A stretch of 64,000 nucleotides of DNA, from contig CAKRPQ010000001.1 of NCBI GenBank assembly GCA_934385225.1, positions 5,084-69,083 on the forward strand. Direction: 5' to 3'. This document shows, in pieces, positions 36,146 to 45,014 of the stretch. This stretch comes from an uncultured Eubacteriales bacterium. Its GTDB lineage: Bacteria > Bacillota > Clostridia > Oscillospirales > CAG-272. Below the pieces are notes generated by a model. That model worked only from the letters and a program-made list of their open reading frames with translations, was not told the origin of the DNA and did not search any database. Positions within the stretch are counted from its first letter, which is position 1; each line of letters starts with the position of its first letter. Made by a program: the position numbers and the translations under genes.

Positions 36146-36174
36146 ATTATAGCAAAAAAAATTCCCGATGTCAA
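36146..36174 (-). promoter_or_regulatory. Promoter of holB-ricT, overlapping the preceding terminator
   Basis: Minus strand TTGACA (36169-36174), 17-base spacer, TATAAT (36146-36151): perfect hexamers and spacing. The -35 and spacer are built from the terminator's 3' arm and U-run. Confidence 0.88.
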
Positions 36175-36190
36175 GTGGTAACATCGGGAA
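36154..36190 (-). terminator. Terminator of the U32 gene
   Basis: TTCCCGATGT and ACATCGGGAA (plus-strand arms 36162-36171 and 36181-36190) form a perfect 10-bp stem; on the minus strand eight T follow. Confidence 0.92.
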
Positions 36191-36210
36191 TAGGTATGTC
36201 GGAATTATAT

Positions 36211-37467
36211 TCACTCGCCTGCGCGCATAATATCTCCCTCTTTTACGTCAAACGGCACGCGCGCATAAAATTTCATTGCGGGGTGCGGCGCGCTTTCTAT
36301 CCTCTCGCCGTCCTCCGAATAAAGCTCGGAAACGCGGAAAGCGCGTCCCGTTTTTCCGGGTGTTATCATCTCGGCGGAGTCGCCCTCTTTCACCTTATTT
36401 CTCTGCACGAACGGGTAAAGAGTGCCGTCCGCCGTCTCTTTTATGCCCGCGAGCCGTTCGGGCATTGATTCCGCGCCGCAGAGCGCCGTCGCAAAGTACG
36501 CCTTGTCTCTTATATAGCCGTTCATCGTTCCGAGGTTTGCCTCATCGAGCGGGTGACCGAAGTAGTATCCCGTGCAGTATTCTCTGTGGCTGACGCTTTC
36601 AAGCTCGCGCAGAAGCGCGGGGTCGTTTTTATACGCCGCGCCGTCTTTTTCGTACGCGTCCATCGCCATTCTGTAAGCGTTCGTGACGACGGCGGTGTAG
36701 TACGCGCTCTTCATTCGTCCCTCTATCTTGAAGCTGTCGATACCGCTCTCCGTAAGTTCGGGAATGTGTTCGATCATACACATATCCTTCGAGCCGAAAA
36801 CGAACGTCCCGTCCTGCGTCTGTTCTATCGGCAGAGGCACGTCGGGTCTTTTCTCTTCGACGAGGGCATAATTCCAGCGGCAGGGCTGCGTGCAGGCGCC
36901 GCGGTTTGCATCCCTGCCCGTCAGATAGTTCGAGAGCGTGCAGCGGCCGCTGAACGAGACGCACATCGAGCCGTGAATGAACGCTTCGAGTTCGAGACCG
37001 CGCGGAATGTCGGCTTTTATCTCCTTTATTTCGGCGAGGCTCACCTCTCTCGCGAGAACGACGCGCTTTGCGCCGAGGTTGTGGAACGCGCGGCAGACGG
37101 GAGCGCTGACGACGCCCGCCTGTGTCGAAATATGCACCTCCATATCGGGAATAATGCTTTTAACCGTATCAAGCACGCCGAGATCCGCGATTATCATAGC
37201 GTCGATACCGATGTCCTTTATTTCGTCAAGAAATCTGCGGAGCGCGGGGTATTCGTAGCCGCGCGGCATTGTATTCACCGTAAGATAAATTTTCTTCCCG
37301 CGCCCGTGCGCGTACAAAACGGCGTTTTTAAGTTCCTCCGTCGTGAAGTTATCGGCGGCGGAGCGCATACCGAACATATTTCCGGCAAGATACACCGCGT
37401 CCGCGCCGTAGAGGAACGCCGCTTTCATTTTTTCAAAATTTCCCGCAGGGGATAAAAGTTCGGGCAT
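36211..37467 (-). CDS. U32 peptidase-like protein (TrhP/RlhA type RNA hydroxylation factor)
   Basis: 418 residues. It opens MPELLSPAGNFEKMKAA and carries the U32 signature region HGSMCVSFSGRCTLSNYL with GACTQPCRW, a set of conserved cysteines. Related proteins prepare tRNA or 23S rRNA hydroxylation with an Fe-S cofactor (TrhP, RlhA); older annotation calls them collagenase-like peptidases. GAAAGGA precedes the start. Which RNA is the target is not decidable here. Confidence 0.9.
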   Translation of the reverse strand: MPELLSPAGNFEKMKAAFLYGADAVYLAGNMFGMRSAADNFTTEELKNAVLYAHGRGKKIYLTVNTMPRGYEYPALRRFLDEIKDIGIDAMIIADLGVLDTVKSIIPDMEVHISTQAGVVSAPVCRAFHNLGAKRVVLAREVSLAEIKEIKADIPRGLELEAFIHGSMCVSFSGRCTLSNYLTGRDANRGACTQPCRWNYALVEEKRPDVPLPIEQTQDGTFVFGSKDMCMIEHIPELTESGIDSFKIEGRMKSAYYTAVVTNAYRMAMDAYEKDGAAYKNDPALLRELESVSHREYCTGYYFGHPLDEANLGTMNGYIRDKAYFATALCGAESMPERLAGIKETADGTLYPFVQRNKVKEGDSAEMITPGKTGRAFRVSELYSEDGERIESAPHPAMKFYARVPFDVKEGDIMRAGE

Positions 37468-37569
37468 ATTTTTTCCTTTCAGAGAGGTTTTCGAGTTGTT
37501 GAAAATTCTTTTTCAAAGCAATTTGTCATTTTGTTTAATCAAATGAAGCCGACTCCCGCTTTTTCTCCC

Positions 37570-37856
37570 ATGCGACAGGCGCTCTCTCTTTTTAGCCTCC
37601 CTTGTGTAAAGGGAGGTGGATTGCCACGAAGTGGCAAGACGGAGGGATTGTTTCTACACCGCCGTGAAGATATGCAGTCCCGTTTTCCACTTTTTCTTTG
37701 ACACCACAGGCGCAAAGATAAAAGCATAGATGCCTTCGGCATCTCACAAAAAGAAACGCCGAGAACATTTCGCCGTCTGCGGACGGCGACAAAAGGCTCT
37801 GCCTTTTGAATCCGCAAGCCTTTGAAAAGGCTTGACCTAAACTTTATAATCGTTTT
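37570..37856 (+). repeat. Composite hairpin repeat, locus 2
   Basis: Stems in order: CCTCCCTT/AAGGGAGG, CCACGAAGTGG, TTTTCTTTG with CAAAGATAAAA (imperfect), GATGCC/GGCATC, GCCGTC/GACGGC, CAAAAGGC/GCCTTTTG, AAGCCTTT/AAAGGCTT. The CAAAAGGC/GCCTTTTG stem replaces CAAGGGC/GCCCTTG of locus 1 with pairing kept. It lies between the U32 and radical SAM genes; nothing else is in the gap. Confidence 0.83.
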
Positions 37857-37863
37857 TTGCCTG

Positions 37864-38724
37864 CTATTTCCTTTTCGCGGCAAAGCCGCAGGACGCGCAG
37901 AGAGGTTCGCGGAAAATGCGGTGTTCAAGGTCGTACCGCAAAGTTCTCGCGCGAGCCGACAGGAGAATTTCGCCGAGCGTATTTTCGTATATATTTCCGA
38001 GCGGAATCCTGCCGTTCCTGTCAAGGCAGCATGGCACGACAGTTCCGTCCGCGAGGACAGCCGTCTGCGTCAGAAGTCCGTGGCAGAGCGCGTTTTTTCC
38101 GCAGTCGCGGGGCTTGTCCGTCTCTTTCGCGTCGGGCCAGTCGAATTTTTCTCCGTATTCGACAAAAACGTGCGTCGCGATGCGCACTCCGCGATGATTT
38201 TCGACCCACTCCTCCCTTTCGGGCGGAAAATTTTTACGCGCGCGGGCGAGAATTTTTTCGTTAAGTGTGTTTTTTCCGCCCTCGCCGTCGTTCCAGAGGC
38301 GCAGAACGGCAAATTTACCGTTTTCGGCGAGCGTTTTCGCCGCGGAAAAGCAGTTTTCGAGATATTCGTCGAAATCCCCGCCGTCCGCGTTCGCCTCAAA
38401 CGAGTGGAGCGAAACGCAGACCGTTTTAAGCCTTTCGCTTCCGAGAAGAGTCGGCAGTTTTTCGCGGAGGAGCGTTCCGTTCGTCGTTATCTTGACAGAG
38501 GACGGAAATTCGTCCGCAATTTTGAGTATTTTATCAAGTTCGGGGTGCAGAAGCGGCTCGCCCATAACGTGCAGAAAGATATTTTCGGGCTTTTCGCCCG
38601 AAACCGCCCTCATCGCCGCGCGGAATTCCGCGGGCGACATAAAGCGCGCTTCCCTCTCGTGTCCGGGGCAGAACGAACAGGCAAGATTGCAGACATTCGT
38701 AATTTCAATATAAATATTCTTCAT
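37864..38724 (-). CDS. Radical SAM/SPASM-domain protein
   Basis: 286 residues. Radical SAM cluster motif CNLACSFC (Cys 12, 16, 19), a GEPLLHPEL loop and TTNGTLL strand, and a C-terminal SPASM-like set (LCHGLLTQTAVLADGTVVPCC, then CASCGF). Such enzymes modify peptides, proteins or RNAs by radical chemistry. No precursor-peptide gene was found next to it, so the substrate is unknown. Confidence 0.88.
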   Translation of the reverse strand: MKNIYIEITNVCNLACSFCPGHEREARFMSPAEFRAAMRAVSGEKPENIFLHVMGEPLLHPELDKILKIADEFPSSVKITTNGTLLREKLPTLLGSERLKTVCVSLHSFEANADGGDFDEYLENCFSAAKTLAENGKFAVLRLWNDGEGGKNTLNEKILARARKNFPPEREEWVENHRGVRIATHVFVEYGEKFDWPDAKETDKPRDCGKNALCHGLLTQTAVLADGTVVPCCLDRNGRIPLGNIYENTLGEILLSARARTLRYDLEHRIFREPLCASCGFAAKRK

Positions 38725-38757
38725 AGGAAAAAGCGCGGATATCGCGGGCGCAGAGTA

Positions 38758-39387
38758 TTACTCCCCGTCCTTTACGGCGATAAGTTCTCCCGCAAACGGG
38801 AGCGACATTATCCAGTCGCAGAACGTATGCCACTCCGCCAGTTTATGCGTGCGGCGCGCGTAGTAGATATTTACAAGGTTCTCGTAGTTGAGCGTAACCG
38901 TTCTCATCTGATTATAGCTTGACGGGAGAATCTGTATCATATTGTGCCAGTGGCTTCTGTCGTCCTTGTCCGCGATAAACTGCCGTCTCTCCTCTTCAAG
39001 GAAATCTATTATCGAATCGAGCATTTTAAGTCCCTCGTCCGTCAGGCGGTCGCAGCTGAAATCCTCGCGCGAGAACGGCTTTGAGTGAATTTTGTGCATT
39101 GTGGAGCAGGAATTTGCCGTCGTGCCGACCTTATATGTGTCGAACTCTTTCCACCAGTAGAGCGGAGCCGTTATATCGACGGAAACGATTATCTGGCGGA
39201 GAAATTTTCTGTGATCGCTGCCCGCCTTCGCGAGTCTTGTCGCAAGCGAAAGATCGTTTTCGCCGAAAACGAAATTGCCGTCCGCATCGGTAAAGCTGTC
39301 CATTCTCTCCCAGCTGTTCATCGGGTTTCTCGCGCCGCGGATCGCGTTCTCAAAGTTCATGACCGAAGTTCTTTCTGTCTTTATCAT
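38758..39387 (-). CDS. Conserved hypothetical protein (ThyX-like resemblance uncertain)
   Basis: 209 residues with GGAGG before ATG 39387. Distinctive segments: SLATRLAKAGSDHRKFLRQI, APLYWWKEFDTYKVGTTANS, and TLNYENLVNIYYARRTHKLA. I recall similar proteins in phages and gut Firmicutes labelled hypothetical or ThyX-related, but the ThyX signature is not evident, so I assign no function. No membrane segment. Own promoter; 33 bases separate it from the radical SAM gene, which may be in the same transcript. Confidence 0.8.
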   Translation of the reverse strand: MIKTERTSVMNFENAIRGARNPMNSWERMDSFTDADGNFVFGENDLSLATRLAKAGSDHRKFLRQIIVSVDITAPLYWWKEFDTYKVGTTANSCSTMHKIHSKPFSREDFSCDRLTDEGLKMLDSIIDFLEEERRQFIADKDDRSHWHNMIQILPSSYNQMRTVTLNYENLVNIYYARRTHKLAEWHTFCDWIMSLPFAGELIAVKDGE

Positions 39388-39409
39388 TTCACTACCTCCG
39401 TTTTATAAA

Positions 39410-39438
39410 ATATTAACATATCCGCGCGCATAAGTCAA
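39410..39438 (-). promoter_or_regulatory. Promoter of the 39387 gene
   Basis: Minus strand TTGACT (39433-39438), 17-base spacer, TAATAT (39410-39415). Confidence 0.65.
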
Positions 39439-39447
39439 GAGAAAATC

Positions 39448-39476
39448 TTGACAAAAACGAAAAGAGGTTATATAAT
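39448..39476 (+). promoter_or_regulatory. Promoter of pepF
   Basis: Perfect TTGACA (39448-39453), 17-base spacer, TATAAT (39471-39476). Confidence 0.88.
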
Positions 39477-39509
39477 AACCTTAAAATATATTATAAAAGG
39501 AGAATGAAA

Positions 39510-41312
39510 ATGACCGACGTAAGAGCCGACATACCGGCAAAATACAAATGGGATCTTTCCGCAATATACGAAAACATCGAAGCGTTCAACGCCGACTACG
39601 AAAAGGCGAAGAAGCTGATCGAAGCGTTCCCGCGCCACGCGGAGACGATGACAAAGAGCCCCGAAGCACTGTACGAAGCACTCGAAGAAGACACGCAGAT
39701 TTCGCGTCTGCTCGAAAAGCTCTATTCCTACGCGTTCCTTAACTCCGACCTTGACAAGTCCGACAACTTCTACCTCTCGCTTTCGGGCAAGATACAGAAT
39801 CTCTGGTGCGACGCGGGTTCGGCGAGCTTCTTTATGCGTCCGAAGATGCTTTCGATAAGCAAGAAAACGACAGAAAAATGGTACGAAGAATTTCCGAAGC
39901 TGCTCGAATACAAGAGAGCGATAGAGGGCGTTCAGAGATACCGTCCGCACACGCTTTCGGACGAGGGTGAAAAGCTCCTTGCGGATCTTTCGCCCGCAAT
40001 GGGAACTCACTCCGACATCAGAAGCATTTTCGCGAACGCGGATCTCCGTTTCGGCAAGATAAACGACGAGGACAGAAAAAAGGTTGAGCTTACCGAGGCG
40101 ACATACGTTCTCCGCCTTATGAGCGAGGACAGAAACGTCCGCCGCGCGGCATTCAAAAAGCTCTACGAGACCTACGACGGCTTCGGCAACACCCTCTCGT
40201 CGCTTATGAACGCGTGCGTAAAGGAAAGAACCACGCTCGCAAAGGTCAGAAAATACAAGGACAGCATTACGGCGTCTACTTTCTCGGACGAGGTAACGCC
40301 CGAAATCTACAACAACCTTATAAACACCGTCAGCGAGAACTTTGCACCGCTCTTCAAGTATTACGACATCAAGCGCGAGGTACTGGGACTTTCGAAAATG
40401 CATATGTACGACGTTTACACGCCTCTCATCTCCTCCTGCACGAAGGAATACGACTTTGAAGAGGCTGTTTCCGAGGTACTCGACACCGTAAAGGTATTCG
40501 GCGACGAATATCTGAACACTCTTAAAAACGGTATCGAAAAGGAAAAATGGGTTGACGTTTACCCGACGAAGGGCAAGAGAGGCGGCGCATACAGCGCAGG
40601 CTGCTACGATACACAGCCTTATATACTTCTCAACTACACGGGCAAGCTCGACGACGTTTCGACCCTTGCGCACGAGGCGGGACATTCGATGCACTCCTAC
40701 TTCTCGCGAGGGGCGAACACACCGCAGGAATCAGACTACACTATCTTTGTCGCCGAGGTTGCGTCGACTGTAAACGAGCTTCTTTTCTGCCACAGAAAGC
40801 TCCGCGAATCGAAGAGCAACGAAGAAAAGCTCGCAATAATGAACCAGCTGATGGAGACGTACAAGGGAACGCTCTACCGCCAGACGATGTTTGCGGAATT
40901 TGAGCGCGAAATGCACGCACTCTGTGAGGCGGGCGAAACGCTCACAAAAGAGCTTCTCTGCGACGTTTACTACAAGATCGTGAAGAAATATTTCGGGAAT
41001 CACGTCGTCTGCGACAAGGAGATCGCGCTCGAATGGATGAGAATACCGCATTTTTACAGCTGTTTCTACGTCTACAAATATGCGACCTGCATTTCGGCTG
41101 CGTCGTCGATCGTTCACAAGATAGAGACCGAGGGCGAGGCGTATATAGGAAAGTATCTCGACTTCCTCAAATGCGGCGGTTCGAAGAGTCCGCTTGACAG
41201 CCTCAAAGTTGCGGGCATTGATATGACGAAACCCGAAGTCGTTCGCGACGCCATTGCCGACTTTGCCGAGACTGTTGACGCTTTCGAAAAGCTCTATAAC
41301 GAGACGAAGTAA
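39510..41312 (+). CDS. pepF: Oligoendopeptidase F (M3 zinc metallopeptidase)
   Basis: 600 residues, cytoplasmic. Zinc-binding HEAGH at 388-392 in TLAHEAGHSMHSYF, with the downstream Glu in FVAEVASTVNE. It trims oligopeptides of roughly 7-17 residues, the kind OppABCDF would import. Two ATGs compete (39504, 39510); AAGGAGA ends at 39503, so the second has proper spacing. Promoter and a strong terminator make it a single-gene unit. Confidence 0.95.
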   Translation: MTDVRADIPAKYKWDLSAIYENIEAFNADYEKAKKLIEAFPRHAETMTKSPEALYEALEEDTQISRLLEKLYSYAFLNSDLDKSDNFYLSLSGKIQNLWCDAGSASFFMRPKMLSISKKTTEKWYEEFPKLLEYKRAIEGVQRYRPHTLSDEGEKLLADLSPAMGTHSDIRSIFANADLRFGKINDEDRKKVELTEATYVLRLMSEDRNVRRAAFKKLYETYDGFGNTLSSLMNACVKERTTLAKVRKYKDSITASTFSDEVTPEIYNNLINTVSENFAPLFKYYDIKREVLGLSKMHMYDVYTPLISSCTKEYDFEEAVSEVLDTVKVFGDEYLNTLKNGIEKEKWVDVYPTKGKRGGAYSAGCYDTQPYILLNYTGKLDDVSTLAHEAGHSMHSYFSRGANTPQESDYTIFVAEVASTVNELLFCHRKLRESKSNEEKLAIMNQLMETYKGTLYRQTMFAEFEREMHALCEAGETLTKELLCDVYYKIVKKYFGNHVVCDKEIALEWMRIPHFYSCFYVYKYATCISAASSIVHKIETEGEAYIGKYLDFLKCGGSKSPLDSLKVAGIDMTKPEVVRDAIADFAETVDAFEKLYNETK

Positions 41313-41327
41313 TTTGGGTTAAAGATA

Positions 41328-41371
41328 CAAAAAGAAAACAGGGATTTTACGATCCCTGTTTTCTTTTTGTT
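41328..41371 (+). terminator. Terminator of pepF
   Basis: AAAGAAAACAGGGAT and ATCCCTGTTTTCTTT arms around a short loop, followed by T-rich sequence (41361-41374). Confidence 0.92.
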
Positions 41372-41394
41372 TTCGGAGAGCGGGAGGGAAATTC

Positions 41395-42062
41395 GGGCTT
41401 CACCGCGACTTCGCCTTTTGTGCTGTATGTCGGGAAGAATCCGCAAGGATTCTTCATAGGTGGAGCAGTTTATACTTGGATTTTATTAGACTTCACCTCC
41501 ACCTTCGCCTTTTGTGCTGTATGTCGGGAAGAATCCGCAAGGATTCTTCATAGGTGGAGCAGTTTATACTTGGATTTTATTAGACTTCACCTCCACCTTC
41601 GCCTTCCCCGGTGGCGGGAAGAGACTTTCCATAAAGGAAAGTCAGACCGCGATAGCGGTGGATGAGGTGTTGCGAACACTTTTAGCGGAACTTCACGTCG
41701 TGTTTAGGCTCCCTTGTGTAAAGGGAGCTGTCACCGCAGGTGACTGAGGGATTGTCTATCCGCCGAGGTGCAGTCGTGCAGCACCATTTAACGCCTTTTC
41801 TTTTGGTGTTGCAGGCACAAAAGAAAAGGCTTTGCGAAAAGAAAAGTGCCGCAAGAGGGTTTCGCTCTCTGCGGAGAGCGACAAGGGCTATGCGCCCTTG
41901 ACCGCACTCGCCTTTTGAAAAAGGCGAGACCCAAAACTTTCGACAAAGGCGAGGTGAAAACTTTCAACAAAGGCTTGACCTAAACTTTCACTAACTTTTT
42001 TGCCTCCCCTTTATTCTTTGATAAAGGGGAGGTGGCACGAGCGCAGCGAGTGACGGTAGGGT
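41395..42062 (+). repeat. Composite hairpin repeat, locus 3 (longest)
   Basis: Two tandem 94-base units (see 41411-41598), then GCTCCCTT/AAGGGAGC, CACCGCAGGTG-type stem, CCTTTTCTTTTG/CAAAAGAAAAGG, GCTCTC/GAGAGC, CAAGGGC/GCCCTTG, TCGCCTTTT/AAAAGGCGA, and a last CCTCCCCTTT/AAAGGGGAGG. No gene lies in the 760-base gap between pepF and spoIIE. Confidence 0.85.
41411..41598 (+). repeat. 94-bp tandem duplication inside the composite repeat
   Basis: Bases 41411-41504 are repeated at 41505-41598 without visible change. Each unit has AAGAATCC/GGATTCTT and AGGTGGAG/CTCCACCT stems. Confidence 0.92.
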
Positions 42063-42074
42063 TCTCCTTCCCCG

Positions 42075-44588
42075 TCACGACGCCTTTCTCGCGCTGACGC
42101 GCACAAGCGCCGCCGATATATCGTCTCTGCTTCCGTTTTCCGCGGCAGTCGTGACTATCTTTTTCGCAAATTCGCCGAGATCCGCGTGTGTTATATCCTC
42201 GCCGAGAAGCTCCATTACGGGAACGCACTCCTCAGGCGACTGCGAAACGCCGTCGCTCATCATTATTATCACGTCGCCGTCCTCAATATCAAAGCAGACC
42301 TGCTCCGCGTCGATTATCTTCATTATCCCGATAGGCGCTGTACTCGACGACAGTTTATAGAGTTTATCCCGCCTCTTTATGAACGATGAGACCGCTCCGC
42401 TCTTGACAAACGACGCTTTTCCGCGCACAGGGTCAAGTTCCGCAAGGTCCACCGTCGCCGACGTCTCGTCTCCTCTCGCGCGCAGAAGCGTATTGAGCAT
42501 TTTCAGCGACGTATCCTTTCTGTTCCCGCCTTCAAGCATTTTCGAAAGGAACATTCCGCATATCTCCGAGGCAAAAGCCGCCCTCTCGCCCGTTCCCATT
42601 CCGTCGCTTATAAGCGAATAGAACTTCCCCGACGGCGTATCAAACTGCTTCACGCAGTCCCCGCAGACTTCGTCCTCGCGCGGAGAAAGCGAATACGCGC
42701 CGTCCTCGAAATCAAAGCGTTTTGCCGCCTCTGTACTCATCGCAACCTTGCCGTTTTTAAGCTCGAACACAAGGTCGCGCAAGGGAAAACCACACGCCTT
42801 TTCAAGCGCTGCTTTAAGATCCGCCGAGCCTATCTTCTCCGCCTTTTTCCCTATGCACGCCGAGTAGATTTTTTTCATGCCGTCGCCCGTTCCGAACACT
42901 TTGATATCGCAGATTCCTGTCTCCGCATATATCCCGCGGCGAACCTTTTCGGTAAGCTCCGTGTCGATCTCGCTGTCCCGTCTGTTCTCCTCGACAGTCT
43001 CTTTCAGAATGTGCGACACCGCGTCGTAATCAAGTGCGAAAAGCTCCGTTTTCTCGCCCTTTATGCCGTCTCTGACAAGCTCCGCGAACTCCGTATTCAC
43101 CTCGACTATGACGTCGGGAAGATACAGGCAGTCCGCGCCCGCGTGTTTCGGAAGTTCCTCCGCTTCGACCCTGCCGTTCCTTGCGAGAAGCTCGCCGAGC
43201 TTCGATATAAGTTCCAGTCTGTCCCCGAATCGCTCGGAATAACATTCGCCGTTTCTGACGCACCCGCGGCAGCGGCTTTCAAGCGAATGTTTGCAGATTG
43301 CGTTTATCTCGGCGCCGCTCGGCGACTTCATACGTTCGGAAATGCGGTAGAGAGAATCTGCAAGCGCACCGAACGTCTCGCCGAGCTTTGTGATGCGTTC
43401 CTCGTATGCCGTACCGAGTTCCGCTTTGTCCGCGGAAAGGCACAGGGAGCGAACGTCGCTTATGCCCTTATCCGCGACCGCGCCGAGAGCAATGACGAGC
43501 ACCGACGCGCAAAGGAACGGCGGCACGAAAAGCGTAAGAGCCGAAAGTCCGCCGATATAGGCGCACCAGAGCGCGGACACCGTAAACGCAAGGCAAGCCG
43601 ACGCATATTCGGAGCGTCCGCGCATAACGAAGCTCGCTATGGCGGCGAGAACGAACGCGGGCGACCATGCGGAATTTACCGCAAGTCCCGCGGCAAGACC
43701 CGCGGCGGCGGCTGTAACGGCATTTTTTCTGCGTCCGAGGTAAAGAACGGCGGCGCAGGCGAGAAAAACGGCTGCGTTCGCACCGAAAAATTCGGTATTT
43801 TTAAGCGACAGAACGGTGACAAACGAAAATCCGACGGTAAAAATTCCGCTCATCGCCTTTCCGACGCGCGTCTCCGTCTCCGAGCCGCAGCACGAGAAAA
43901 CGAACGCGAAAACGGGCGCGGAGACCATGCCGAACATCGCCGAAAAGAGGTCATAGAACCTATACCCGCCCGCGCTCATCGAATATAGACCGACAAGGAA
44001 CGCCGCGGCGCACGCGCTCGCCATTCGGAGGAACACATTCTCGCCGAAAAGACCGCCGTACAGCATTTTCCATGCCTTTCCCTTCTCCGTGCCGACAAGA
44101 GTGCTCGCCCTCATACCGTCGGGCGGGTCGATGAACACCCGCGCAAGCGTCCTGACTGCCGTTATCGTCAGATAGGCGGCAAGATAAACGTAGGGCGAGA
44201 ACAAAACCTCGCTCCCGATCTCTTTCGGAACGGCGAAAGCCGAAAGGACGGTGCCGACAAGCACATATATGTAAAATTTCTTTTTTGACACGGCGGTGAG
44301 AAGCGCGATGCCGAGCGGATATGTGTCAAGCAGAAGCGGCGTCTTTCCGACAAAGAACGAAATCGCAAGAACGAGCGCGCGTATAAATATTCCCGTCGCC
44401 ATCGTGCGCGGGTCCGTTAAAGCGTACGTCCTTATCCGCCTGCACGCCTCGCGGAAAAAGCCCGTTCCGTCTGCGGCTGTTCCCTTGGCGGCTGTTCCCG
44501 CGGAGGTAGTCTCCGCCGCTGCCGCCGTGACCTTTGCGGGTCTTGCGCCCGCGTTCTCTTTTACTCTCTTTTTTCTTCCCGTTTTCAT
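42075..44588 (-). CDS. spoIIE: Stage II sporulation protein E, PP2C-type phosphatase
   Basis: 837 residues from ATG 44588, chosen because AAAAGGCAGGG lies upstream and the length then matches Bacillus SpoIIE; longer starts have no ribosome site. A basic N-terminus, about ten membrane helices (roughly 60-300), a regulatory middle, then a PP2C domain (SLISDGMGTGERAAF, IMMSDGVSQSPEE, SRDDISAALVRV) with the metal-binding Asp residues. It dephosphorylates SpoIIAA to activate sigma-F in the forespore. Confidence 0.95.
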   Translation of the reverse strand: MKTGRKKRVKENAGARPAKVTAAAAETTSAGTAAKGTAADGTGFFREACRRIRTYALTDPRTMATGIFIRALVLAISFFVGKTPLLLDTYPLGIALLTAVSKKKFYIYVLVGTVLSAFAVPKEIGSEVLFSPYVYLAAYLTITAVRTLARVFIDPPDGMRASTLVGTEKGKAWKMLYGGLFGENVFLRMASACAAAFLVGLYSMSAGGYRFYDLFSAMFGMVSAPVFAFVFSCCGSETETRVGKAMSGIFTVGFSFVTVLSLKNTEFFGANAAVFLACAAVLYLGRRKNAVTAAAAGLAAGLAVNSAWSPAFVLAAIASFVMRGRSEYASACLAFTVSALWCAYIGGLSALTLFVPPFLCASVLVIALGAVADKGISDVRSLCLSADKAELGTAYEERITKLGETFGALADSLYRISERMKSPSGAEINAICKHSLESRCRGCVRNGECYSERFGDRLELISKLGELLARNGRVEAEELPKHAGADCLYLPDVIVEVNTEFAELVRDGIKGEKTELFALDYDAVSHILKETVEENRRDSEIDTELTEKVRRGIYAETGICDIKVFGTGDGMKKIYSACIGKKAEKIGSADLKAALEKACGFPLRDLVFELKNGKVAMSTEAAKRFDFEDGAYSLSPREDEVCGDCVKQFDTPSGKFYSLISDGMGTGERAAFASEICGMFLSKMLEGGNRKDTSLKMLNTLLRARGDETSATVDLAELDPVRGKASFVKSGAVSSFIKRRDKLYKLSSSTAPIGIMKIIDAEQVCFDIEDGDVIIMMSDGVSQSPEECVPVMELLGEDITHADLGEFAKKIVTTAAENGSRDDISAALVRVSARKAS

Positions 44589-44794
44589 TTTGTGACCCTG
44601 CCTTTTCTTCTCCCGGCGGGTCGCTGCCGCGAAAAAATCATACCCGCCGTTTTTTTGTGAGTACATTTTATAACACGGGTGCTTAAAATCGCGTCGGAAT
44701 CGGTAGGCGTTTATTTTGCGCGGCAAAGGGCGGAAATTGCGGCGATTGTCGGGGAAAAGCCGCTTATAAGCCTTTGCGCGGGCGGAAATGACGG

Positions 44795-44832
44795 AAAAAA
44801 AGCGACGGGCAAAATACCTGTCGCTTTTTTTC
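44795..44832. terminator. Terminator after spoVM (bidirectional)
   Basis: AAAAAAGCGAC (44796-44806) pairs with GTCGCTTTTTT (44820-44830), with T-runs on both strands. It ends the long addBA-spoVM transcript ahead of spoIIE. Confidence 0.85.
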
Positions 44833-44885
44833 GAACGATTTTTTTAATATTTTTTTCCGCGGGGCATAGAATTAAAGGTTTATCC

Positions 44886-44957
44886 CTACTTCTTCTTTTT
44901 GATGCCTTTAAGTATTCCCGCGATAAACTTCGGCGGCCGCCAGACGTAGATTTTCAT
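44886..44957 (-). CDS. spoVM: Stage V sporulation protein SpoVM, 23-residue membrane-curvature peptide
   Basis: ATG 44957 with GGAGG 10 bases upstream reads MKIYVWRPPKFIAGILKGIK plus three Lys, then stop. Bacillus SpoVM is a 26-residue amphipathic helix beginning MKFYTIKLPKFLGG; the MK-Y---PKF-gGI spacing and the Pro are the same. SpoVM sits on the convex forespore membrane and anchors SpoIVA for coat assembly. It lies 57 bases after addA in the same direction and just before a terminator, upstream of spoIIE. Confidence 0.85.
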   Translation of the reverse strand: MKIYVWRPPKFIAGILKGIKKKK

Positions 44958-45014
44958 TATGTACACCTCCGAAAACGTCTTCACCGAAAGTATATTCCGT
45001 CTTCACCGAAAGTG

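Noticed and set aside
37864..39387. A radical SAM peptide-modification (RiPP) cluster
   Set aside because: There is a radical SAM/SPASM gene, but no short precursor frame with a ribosome site and no transporter or protease gene is adjacent.
41420..41747. Overlapping frames beginning MLYVGKNPQGFFIGGA
   Set aside because: They translate the 94-bp tandem repeat and other palindromic modules; the same peptide occurs twice because the DNA does.
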